NCBI GenBank assembly: GCA_003542015.1
Contig: DPLL01000426.1
Span: 1,767-8,771, forward strand
Direction of reading: 5' to 3'
Source: Microcoleaceae cyanobacterium UBA9251
GTDB lineage: Bacteria > Cyanobacteriota > Cyanobacteriia > Cyanobacteriales > Microcoleaceae
Length of the DNA: 7,005 bases
Positions 1-5,253 of the stretch are shown here, in pieces; position 1 is the stretch's first letter; each line of letters opens with the position of its first letter. The notes beneath the pieces were generated by a model that worked only from the letters and a program-made list of their open reading frames with translations, was not told the origin of the DNA and did not search any database. The translations under genes were made by a program, and so were the position numbers.

Positions 1-20
1 GTACCACCTTTGAAATTATT

Positions 21-43
21 GGTAATGGGTAATGGGTAATTGG
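21..43. repeat. Short heptamer tandem repeat (GGTAATG-type)
   Basis: Two exact heptamers GGTAATG (21-27, 28-34) are followed by the variant GGTAATT and a trailing GG. This resembles the short tandemly repeated repetitive heptamers common between genes of filamentous cyanobacteria. The array is too short for a functional claim. Confidence 0.55.
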
Positions 44-100
44 CTTTCCAGACACCCAAATCAGTTAAAAACGAATGGAGAGAGCGGATTTTGTAACGAG

Positions 101-199
101 ATGATCTGCGGGATGTCTGGCATTGTGCGCTCTTACCAGCCCAACGGCTCTAGCTTTCGCGGCGTATTCATAGGTGGAAAATTGGTAGAAATTCATTGA
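101..199 (+). CDS. Doubtful small ORF, 32 codons, weakly MORN-like C-terminus
   Basis: An ATG at 101 opens a 32-residue frame ending at TGA 197-199. An in-frame ATG at 32 would give 55 residues but lies inside the heptamer repeat, so it is unlikely. The end of the peptide reads YQPNGSSFRGVFIGGK, which faintly follows the MORN-repeat pattern (Y..NG..F.G.F..GK). There is no clear Shine-Dalgarno sequence. It could be the decayed tail of a gene interrupted or deleted upstream, or simply chance. I do not recognise a family with confidence. Confidence 0.18.
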   Translation: MICGMSGIVRSYQPNGSSFRGVFIGGKLVEIH

Positions 200-298
200 C
201 AGCAACCTCAAAGTATTGGAAAATTCCAGCAAAATTTAGTTTATCCTTAAGAAGTAAGTCCTTCACAGAACTTAACAAGCTTACCTTACTTGACTTTT

Positions 299-1171
299 AT
301 GCAGTGCATCATCAATCGTCGGGCACAGTTTTCGGCGAGTCATCGTTACTGGCTACCGGAGTTGAGCGAAGCCGAGAATTTTGAGCGGTTTGGCCCAACT
401 GCCCGCGCACCGGGACACGGACACAATTACGTTGTTTACGTTTCTATGGTAGGAGAACTCGATGAGTACGGTATGGTGCTGAACTTGTCTGATGTCAAAC
501 ACGTCATCAAGCGGGAAGTTACCAACCATCTCGATTTTTCCTATCTCAACGAAGCGTGGCCGGAATTTGAGCAGACTCTGCCAACTACCGAAAACATAGC
601 ACGCCAAATTTGGCTGCGGCTAGCTCCTCATTTGCCTTTGAGCAAAATTCAATTGTTTGAACATCCAGAACTTTGGGCAGAATATTTAGGAAATGGAATG
701 GAAGCTTATCTGACTCTCAGCACTCATTTTAGCGCCGCCCACCGGTTAGCTCGTCCCGATTTGAGTTTTGCAGAAAACTCGGAAATTTACGGCAAATGTG
801 CTCGTCCTCACGGTCACGGTCATAACTATCATTTAGAGGTGACTGTTAAGGGGGAAATTGATGCGCGTACTGGCATGATTGCCGATTTGGGGGCTTTGCA
901 AAAGGCGGTTGATGATTATGTTGTTGAACCCTTGGATCACACTTTTTTAAATAAGGATATTGCTTATTTTGAGAAGATTGTGCCGACGGCGGAGAATATT
1001 GCCGTTTATATTGGGCAATTATTGCGATCGCCCATTCGCGAATTGGGAGCACAATTGCACAAGATCAAGCTGACTGAAAGTCCCAATAATTCCTGTGAAA
1101 TTTACTGCGCTGATTTAGAGTCAGCGGCGACTGAGAATCAGCAGTTGGCCGCTATTTTAGCAGCAGTGTAA
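299..1171 (+). CDS. Tandem two-domain 6-pyruvoyl/6-carboxy-tetrahydropterin synthase family protein
   Basis: The 290-aa protein consists of two fused PTPS/QueD domains (about 1-135 and 136-290). This zinc-dependent family converts dihydroneopterin triphosphate to 6-pyruvoyl-tetrahydropterin (pterin cofactors) or 6-carboxy-tetrahydropterin (queuosine precursor); the sequence does not say which product is made. Single-domain members are about 120-140 aa. Domain 2 is complete: zinc ligands H148, H173 and H175 (the latter two in HGHNY), catalytic C167, the D213-H214 pair in LDH, and E260. Domain 1 keeps the zinc ligands H15, H40 and H42 and E121, but has T34 where the catalytic Cys should be and D79-F80 instead of Asp-His, so it is probably inactive and structural or regulatory. 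The start is the ATG at 299, giving MQCIINRRAQFSASHR. A TTG at 290 would add only three residues. No strong Shine-Dalgarno is visible. The gene stands alone; no pterin or queuosine genes lie beside it. Confidence 0.93.
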   Translation: MQCIINRRAQFSASHRYWLPELSEAENFERFGPTARAPGHGHNYVVYVSMVGELDEYGMVLNLSDVKHVIKREVTNHLDFSYLNEAWPEFEQTLPTTENIARQIWLRLAPHLPLSKIQLFEHPELWAEYLGNGMEAYLTLSTHFSAAHRLARPDLSFAENSEIYGKCARPHGHGHNYHLEVTVKGEIDARTGMIADLGALQKAVDDYVVEPLDHTFLNKDIAYFEKIVPTAENIAVYIGQLLRSPIRELGAQLHKIKLTESPNNSCEIYCADLESAATENQQLAAILAAV

Positions 1172-1601
1172 AGTCAAGAATCCTTTTTGTAGGGGCGGTT
1201 TCACCAGAATATCGGTCATCAACCAGGTCAAACTTAGTATCGGTTTTCCGTCTGAGTCACAATCTTTTCGATCCCCCCTAACCCCCCTTTTTAAGGGGGG
1301 AAAAGAGCGTTCTAAAAGTCCCCTTTTTTAAGGGGGATTTAGGGGGGTCGAGGCTTGGCTCGAAATGAGAGAGACAGAGGGTTTTAGTAATTCGATATAA
1401 ACCCGTCGCCACGCCATCATCCATTTATACTTATTTGACAAAAATGTTCGCTTGTTTTCCTGATAAATCAGGGGCTGCGCGTATTTTGAAGATAGCATCC
1501 CAATCTCTTTCCTGTCGGCTATTTTAACTGCTGGTAGTACGATAGCGAGCGCTGGATAGCTAACAACCAAGCACTAATTTATTCTAGACGAGTTGACGTT
1601 T
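1172..1601. other. Intergenic region between pterin synthase gene and TPR gene
   Basis: These 430 bases hold one recognisable structure, the C-rich inverted repeat at 1269-1350. Near the left edge, TGTAGGGGCGGT (1188-1199) is a 12-bp match, in opposite orientation, to 4069-4080 inside the 3973-4110 element; it is a common cyanobacterial repeat word. From 1351 to 1601 I see no convincing ORF, RNA gene, promoter or terminator. The minus-strand frame there is not coding-like. The TPR gene's promoter presumably lies here but I cannot place it. Confidence 0.5.
1269..1350. repeat. C-rich/G-rich nested inverted repeat
   Basis: The outer arms CGATCCCCCCTA (1269-1280) and TAGGGGGGTCG (1340-1350) are complementary apart from one missing base. 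Between them are two hairpins: CCCCCCTT/AAGGGGGG (1282-1300) and CCCCTT/AAGGGG around 1320-1335. The reverse complement aligns with the partial element at 6946-7005, so this is a dispersed repeat family rather than a gene-specific terminator. It may nevertheless impede transcription after the pterin synthase gene. It encodes no protein. Confidence 0.8.
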
Positions 1602-3686
1602 ATGCGGGTCTCAAATGTAGCTCTCTTGACTCTGGCTGCCCTAGCATCCCAGAATTTAACTGCTAAGACTAGCGCCACTCCTGCTGCACCAAGCACCACT
1701 CCTCAGACGCTGCGGGCTAGCAACTTTGTGGATGAAATCAATAGTACCACACCGCGTCCTGCTGAGTCAATTAGCGCTCCCGAAACGATCGCCAGCGAAC
1801 AATTTTCGCCGAGGAATTGGGCCAAATCCCAGACTGGTTTGCTGGTTGCTGCTGCATCACCAGAGTTATCTGTCGCAGCCAAAACCAAGGCTAATATTTT
1901 TTCTGCATCCGGGGACGAAGTAGCAAAATCTTTACAGGAAACCTGGCTGGCTAAATTAATTGAATCCGGGGTTGAAAGCACTCCCCAATTTCGTGATGGT
2001 TTCGATTTTATTGTGGCGCGTGCTGGTGTCAGTGCAGAATCTGAATACAGTTTTAATAGTACCACAACTATTCTGAATGTTTTGCTAATTATTGCGCTCC
2101 TATGTCCACCAGTGACAATTGCGTTTTTTTGGTCAATCCGACGGGTAGTAATCCAACAGTTGGTGGCTGACACAAATCAAAGATTACAGGGGATTGGGGT
2201 CTTAGAATCAGAGCTAAAAAACTCAACTCAATTAACTCAAAAATTGAGAGATGAATTAGAAGCACAAATCAGTGCAGCTAAACAATCTGTTGATTTTTTA
2301 ACTAGAGAAAGTGAACTTTCCAAATCTTCGGTAGAGCAAATTGAAACGCTTAAATCTCAATTTATGATGCACCTGCAAGTTTTGCTTACCGAAGTTAACG
2401 AAAGAAAAACCCAAATTGTGCAAGAAATTTCCCAAGGGCCCGCAGTTGTTGCACAAGAAGCGGTCAAACTCGCACCTCAACCACAGCTTAATATTTCCGA
2501 ACAGTCACCAGTTGAATCTGTTGGTAGCGATGGGGAAAATTGGATTGCTGATGATTATATCAAGCAAGGTGAAGGGCTTTATTATGAACAGAATTATGCT
2601 CGGGCAGTTGTCTGCTTTGAAAAAGCTATTTTCTTAAATGATAATTTAGATCAGGCTTGGTATTGGTGCGGAAATGTGTTAATAAAGTTACAGCGCCTAG
2701 CAGAAGCGATCGCCTGTTATGACCAAGCAATATCTCGGAAATCCGATCGATACGAATCCTGGTATTATAAAGCACATTTGCTGGTCAGATTGCAACGGTA
2801 CGAAGAGGCGATCGCGTGCTACGAGCGAGCCAGCTCGATCGCTCCCAAAAATTACGCTCCTTGGCACAATATAGCAGCTTTATTGGGCAAATTGCAGCAC
2901 TACGAAGAAGCCGTTGCTGCTTACGATCGCGCCCTAGCTATCAAAGCAACCGACAGCGAAATTTGGCACAACCGAGGGGCGATGTTAGGGAAACTACAGC
3001 AGTATGCACAAGCTGTCGATTCTTACGATCGCGCAATTTCTCTTAATCCCAATAAATACGAAACTTGGTACAATCGAGGCAATATGCTGTGGAAATTGTT
3101 CCGCTACGCCGATGCTGTCGTTTCTTACGATCGGGCGATCGGCATCCAGCCTGAAAAATATGAAGTTTGGTACAATAGAGGCGCTGTGCTCGGAAGAATG
3201 CAGCGCTATCAAGAAGCGATCGAATCTTACGACAAAGCAATTGCAATTAAATCAAACGACTTTGAATTATGGCACAATCGAGGGGTAGCTTTCGATAAAC
3301 TGTCCCAGCACTCATCAGCAATTGCATCTTACGAGCAAGCAATTATGATTAAGCCTGACTGTTACGAAACCTGGTTTGGTAAAGGAGAATCCTTAGCAAA
3401 ATTGCAGCAGAAAGAAGCAGCGATCGCAGCTTATGAAAAAGCGATTGCGATCAAGCCAGAATCCTACGACGCTTGGCGTCATTTGGGGATAGTCTTGTCA
3501 GAAGTAAAGCGCTATGAAGAAGCAATGGTAGCCTACGATCGAGCGATCGCCATCCAGCCAGAAAATGCCGAAGCGAGGCGCGATCGAGGCGCAGTTGTAT
3601 CAGAATTAAAACAGGATACAGACAAAATTGAATCGGGTGAAAAAGAGACTGAAGTTAAGCCAAATTCGGTTGTTCAAAATTCCTAG
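1602..3686 (+). CDS. Membrane-anchored coiled-coil protein with ten tetratricopeptide repeats
   Basis: The 694-aa protein starts at ATG 1602 (MRVSNVALLTLAALA); a TTG at 1593 would add three residues. Domains in order: a signal-peptide-like hydrophobic start (1-20); an Ala/Ser/Thr-rich, probably extracytoplasmic stretch (21-155); one transmembrane segment (about 156-178, rich in Leu/Ile, followed by RR); a predicted coiled coil (about 180-275); a Pro/Gln linker; ten consecutive 34-residue TPRs (317-656); and a partial eleventh repeat followed by a charged tail. The repeats follow the pattern W(Y/H)NRGA.L.KL.RY.EAI..YD.AI.I.P. The Arg pair after the membrane segment suggests the coiled coil and TPRs are cytoplasmic. 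TPRs bind proteins, so a scaffold role is the reasonable inference; partner and pathway cannot be read from the sequence. Such TPR proteins are abundant in filamentous cyanobacteria. The gene is monocistronic in appearance, with large gaps on both sides. Confidence 0.92.
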   Translation: MRVSNVALLTLAALASQNLTAKTSATPAAPSTTPQTLRASNFVDEINSTTPRPAESISAPETIASEQFSPRNWAKSQTGLLVAAASPELSVAAKTKANIFSASGDEVAKSLQETWLAKLIESGVESTPQFRDGFDFIVARAGVSAESEYSFNSTTTILNVLLIIALLCPPVTIAFFWSIRRVVIQQLVADTNQRLQGIGVLESELKNSTQLTQKLRDELEAQISAAKQSVDFLTRESELSKSSVEQIETLKSQFMMHLQVLLTEVNERKTQIVQEISQGPAVVAQEAVKLAPQPQLNISEQSPVESVGSDGENWIADDYIKQGEGLYYEQNYARAVVCFEKAIFLNDNLDQAWYWCGNVLIKLQRLAEAIACYDQAISRKSDRYESWYYKAHLLVRLQRYEEAIACYERASSIAPKNYAPWHNIAALLGKLQHYEEAVAAYDRALAIKATDSEIWHNRGAMLGKLQQYAQAVDSYDRAISLNPNKYETWYNRGNMLWKLFRYADAVVSYDRAIGIQPEKYEVWYNRGAVLGRMQRYQEAIESYDKAIAIKSNDFELWHNRGVAFDKLSQHSSAIASYEQAIMIKPDCYETWFGKGESLAKLQQKEAAIAAYEKAIAIKPESYDAWRHLGIVLSEVKRYEEAMVAYDRAIAIQPENAEARRDRGAVVSELKQDTDKIESGEKETEVKPNSVVQNS

Positions 3687-3761
3687 GTGTCAGGTAATCG
3701 GGAGGCGCACTTACAGCCGTCTGCTGTATTTCATCCGATTGAAAACTGCTATAAGTTAGTG

Positions 3762-3845
3762 ACGAGTATTTAACCAGATAATTAGTTGCCGGCGTCAATG
3801 GTTGGTAAAACAGCCCATACAGTTATTTACGAGTATTTAACCAGA
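3762..3845. repeat. 17-bp direct repeat pair
   Basis: ACGAGTATTTAACCAGA occurs exactly at 3762-3778 and again at 3829-3845, 67 bases apart start to start, between the TPR gene and the Uma2 gene. The sequence between the copies shows no ORF. It may be the footprint of a past duplication or slippage event, or paired binding sites; nothing in the sequence decides this. Confidence 0.75.
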
Positions 3846-3909
3846 CTTGATATCGGGCAGTTAAATGCTTTTTGTCTAAGGTTTGTCAGCTAAATTTTGC
3901 CTCTTTTTC

Positions 3910-3934
3910 CCGCTCCGTTTGGGGCGGTTTTTTT
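3910..3934 (+). terminator. Intrinsic terminator between TPR gene and Uma2 gene
   Basis: The stem CCGCTCC (3910-3916) pairs with GGGGCGG (3921-3927) with one G-U pair and a GTTT loop, and is followed by seven Ts (3928-3934). This is a textbook Rho-independent terminator on the + strand. It lies 224 bases after the TPR stop codon, so it may end the TPR transcript with a long 3' UTR, or an unrecognised short transcript starting in 3687-3909. I see no known small-RNA signature there. Confidence 0.7.
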
Positions 3935-3972
3935 ATGGTAAATTTAGGGAAGCTGCAAACAAGGAGAATAGT

Positions 3973-4110
3973 TATAGCGATCCTAAATCATTTGCATAAT
4001 TCTTGTAGGGGCAATCCGACCCCTACTCCCCGTGGTTGCCCAATCCCTCGGAGGGCGGGCACGGGGGCACCGCCCCTACATATCTGCATGAATGATTTAG
4101 GATTGCTATA
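3973..4110. mobile_element. MITE-like palindromic element A (TATAGC ends, 138 bp)
   Basis: The left arm starts TATAGCGATCCTAAATCATT (3973-3992) and the right arm ends with its complement, matching 19 of 20 positions (to 4110). Inside, TGTAGGGGC (4004-4012) pairs with GCCCCTACA (4072-4080), and 4028-4041 pairs imperfectly with 4053-4066, so almost the whole element folds on itself in three nested stems. It has no coding capacity of its own, which fits a non-autonomous miniature inverted-repeat element. Because the ends are TATA, a TA target duplication is possible but cannot be distinguished from the terminus. It ends one base before the Uma2 start codon. Confidence 0.8.
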
Positions 4111-4111
4111 T

Positions 4112-4672
4112 ATGTCTGTTCAGCTTCAAAAACGGTTATTTACAGTAAAAGAATATCATTTGATGACTGAGGCTGGTATTCTCTCGGAGGGCGATCGGGT
4201 AGAACTAATAGAAGGGGAGATTATTCAAATGGCTGCAATTGGAACTCGTCACGCAAGTTGTGTAAACCGCCTCGCGCGGCGGTTCAGCTTGATTCCCGAA
4301 GATCTGGCTACTTTTGCTATCCAAAACCCAGTTAAGTTAACCGATCGCACTGAACCTCAACCGGATGTTGTATTGCTACAACCTCGCGCTGACTACTATG
4401 CTACAGCGCATCCAGTACCGTCTGAAGTTTTGCTGTTAATTGAGGTTTCAGATAGTACATTTGATTATGACAGAGATGTGAAAGTATCCATTTACTCTCG
4501 TTCTGGGATTCAAGAAGTTTGGCTGGTAGATTTAGTGAAAAATTGTTTGGAAGTTTACCGCCAACCAGACCCTAATGGTTATAGTTTAATGCTCAAGTTT
4601 TGGCGCGATCAACAAGTTGCGCCGCTGGCTTTTCCCGAATTTAAAGTGAGCGTTGATTTTATTTTGGCTTAG
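4112..4672 (+). CDS. Uma2 family protein (PD-(D/E)XK restriction-endonuclease-like fold)
   Basis: The 186-aa protein starts MSVQLQKRLFTVKEYHLM, a typical Uma2 N-terminus, and has the normal family length (about 180-200 aa). Family landmarks: E34 in ELIEGEI, H47, D85 in PDVVLL, E111 in LLLIEVSDS, K124, and the GIQEVWLVD strand near 132-140. D85, E111 and K124 fit the PD-(D/E)XK nuclease core. Uma2 proteins are highly multiplied in cyanobacteria; their physiological substrate is not established, and activity here is inference. An upstream in-frame start at 3872 exists, but the extra 80 residues are translated terminator and palindromic repeat, so I reject it. No Shine-Dalgarno precedes 4112: the bases there are the right arm of element A. 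The gene is complete and not in an operon. Confidence 0.9.
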   Translation: MSVQLQKRLFTVKEYHLMTEAGILSEGDRVELIEGEIIQMAAIGTRHASCVNRLARRFSLIPEDLATFAIQNPVKLTDRTEPQPDVVLLQPRADYYATAHPVPSEVLLLIEVSDSTFDYDRDVKVSIYSRSGIQEVWLVDLVKNCLEVYRQPDPNGYSLMLKFWRDQQVAPLAFPEFKVSVDFILA

Positions 4673-4744
4673 GGCGATTGAACTTTTTTACGCAATTGTT
4701 TTTACCCAATAACCATTTCAAATAAAATGTGCTATCGCCAGATA

Positions 4745-4852
4745 TATAGCGGTTCTCAAAAAAGTGAGGTATGCCCACGGAACCCTATGCCCTATGCCCC
4801 ATGCCCCATGCCCTATGCCCAGTCGTACCTCATCTTTCTGAGAAAGGCTATA
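4745..4852. mobile_element. MITE-like palindromic element B (TATAGC ends, 108 bp) with heptamer core
   Basis: The 27-bp arms 4745-4771 and 4826-4852 are complementary at 22 of 27 positions. They start with TATAGC, end with GCTATA, and carry GAGGTA/TACCTC at their inner ends. The interior is a tandem heptamer array instead of a coding sequence. The ends match those of elements at 3973-4110 and 6662-6766, but the rest of the arms differs. Confidence 0.72.
4783..4820. repeat. Heptamer tandem array CCCTATG/CCCCATG
   Basis: Five consecutive heptamers (CCCTATG, CCCTATG, CCCCATG, CCCCATG, CCCTATG) plus a trailing CCC form the loop of element B. Arrays of this kind are known cyanobacterial short tandem repeats and vary in copy number between strains. 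Confidence 0.88.
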
Positions 4853-4930
4853 ATAGATTTGAATAAGTATAAATCAGCATGAGTTTTAGATATAAATAAC
4901 AGAGTTCTTGAGGGCCAACCTTTAATTTTC

Positions 4931-4980
4931 AAATTCAGCAAATTTAAATGTTCATAAAAATCGTGAAATTTCTTGAATTT
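4931..4980. repeat. AT-rich inverted repeat
   Basis: AAATTCAGCAAATTT (4931-4945) and AAATTTCTTGAATTT (4966-4980) are complementary at 13 of 15 positions around a 20-base spacer. The AT-rich composition makes the hairpin weak as RNA; as DNA it could be a protein-binding site or an old repeat remnant. It is about 165 bases upstream of the proposed thiC transcription start. Confidence 0.5.
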
Positions 4981-4990
4981 TTACATATTT

Positions 4991-5092
4991 AGTCCTGGAC
5001 GCAGAAACCGGGTTTTTTTAGGGAAATACGGCATCCCGGCTTTTAACGGTCGTGAAAAACCCGGTTTCTTTCGTATTTATGCGTAAGTCCTG
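4991..5092. repeat. AAACCGGGTTT-type inverted repeat flanked by 7-bp direct repeats
   Basis: AGAAACCGGGTTTTT (5003-5017) and AAAAACCCGGTTTCT (5055-5069) are a perfect 15-bp inverted repeat with a 37-base spacer. AGTCCTG flanks it on both sides (4991-4997 and 5086-5092), which would fit a target-site duplication or part of the repeat unit. There is no ORF inside. GAAACCGGGTTT repeats are, to my knowledge, frequent in Microcoleus-type genomes; that point is from memory. Confidence 0.7.
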
Positions 5093-5141
5093 ATATTTAT
5101 AAAAATTTCATAAATTTTTAATTTTAGCCAAAGATCAGTGC

Positions 5142-5147
5142 TACTAT
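5142..5147 (+). promoter_or_regulatory. Candidate -10 box of the thiC promoter
   Basis: TACTAT at 5142-5147 is a near-consensus -10 hexamer. Transcription starting 6-8 bases later (about 5153-5156) would begin just before the TPP aptamer, as expected for a riboswitch leader. The region at -35 is AT-rich (about 5119-5124) without a clear TTGACA match. Confidence 0.35.
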
Positions 5148-5156
5148 TAAAAGCTT

Positions 5157-5233
5157 AGCTAGGGGTGCCCGAAAATCCGGGCTGAGAAACACCCTTAGAA
5201 CCTGAGTCTGGGTAATACCAGCGGAGGGAAGCT
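5157..5233 (+). promoter_or_regulatory. TPP riboswitch (THI element)
   Basis: The conserved TPP aptamer blocks are present in order: P1 AGCT (5157-5160) pairing with 5230-5233; P2 GGGTG (5163-5167) with CACCC (5190-5194); P3 GCCCG (5167-5171) with CGGGC (5178-5182); the pyrimidine-binding CTGAGA (5182-5187); ACCTGA (5200-5205); P4 CTGG (5208-5211) with CCAG (5218-5221); and the terminal GGGAAGC. Base 5167 could join only one of P2 and P3. The P3 arm is short, as in many bacterial versions. The usual CAGCGTAGGG block reads CAGCGGAGGG here. It lies 20 bases before the thiC start codon with no room for a terminator, so TPP binding probably represses translation initiation. Confidence 0.96.
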
Positions 5234-5240
5234 GTTTATC

Positions 5241-5246
5241 AAGGAA
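5241..5246 (+). promoter_or_regulatory. Shine-Dalgarno site of thiC
   Basis: AAGGAA ends seven bases before the ATG at 5254, an ideal spacing. It fixes the start codon and, lying only seven bases beyond the aptamer, is the likely control point of the riboswitch. Confidence 0.8.
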
Positions 5247-5253
5247 ATAAAAT

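Noticed and set aside
290..298. TTG start at 290 for the pterin synthase gene, and likewise TTG at 1593 for the TPR gene
   Set aside because: Each adds only three residues (MTF) and is followed directly by an ATG with a typical N-terminus. No ribosome site favours the TTG.
1328..1570. An 80-codon minus-strand open frame in the gap before the TPR gene
   Set aside because: It runs into the C-rich inverted repeat, shows no recognisable family feature and has no ribosome site. It looks like chance.
1703..2173. A 156-codon minus-strand open frame opposite the TPR gene
   Set aside because: It is the shadow of the Ala/Ser/Thr-rich N-terminal part of the well-supported + strand gene.
2816..3288. 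Overlapping alternative frames on both strands within the TPR region, with repeated peptide motifs
   Set aside because: Their internal repeats are the out-of-frame echo of the 34-codon TPR periodicity.
3872..4111. An 80-residue N-terminal extension of the Uma2 protein from an in-frame start at 3872
   Set aside because: The extension translates an intrinsic terminator and a palindromic repeat element, has low-complexity Pro/Arg/Gly content, and would make the protein far longer than the family. The methionine at 4112 matches the normal Uma2 start.
4783..4820. CRISPR-like array because of regularly repeated units
   Set aside because: The units are 7 bases without spacers, a simple tandem repeat; no cas gene is present.
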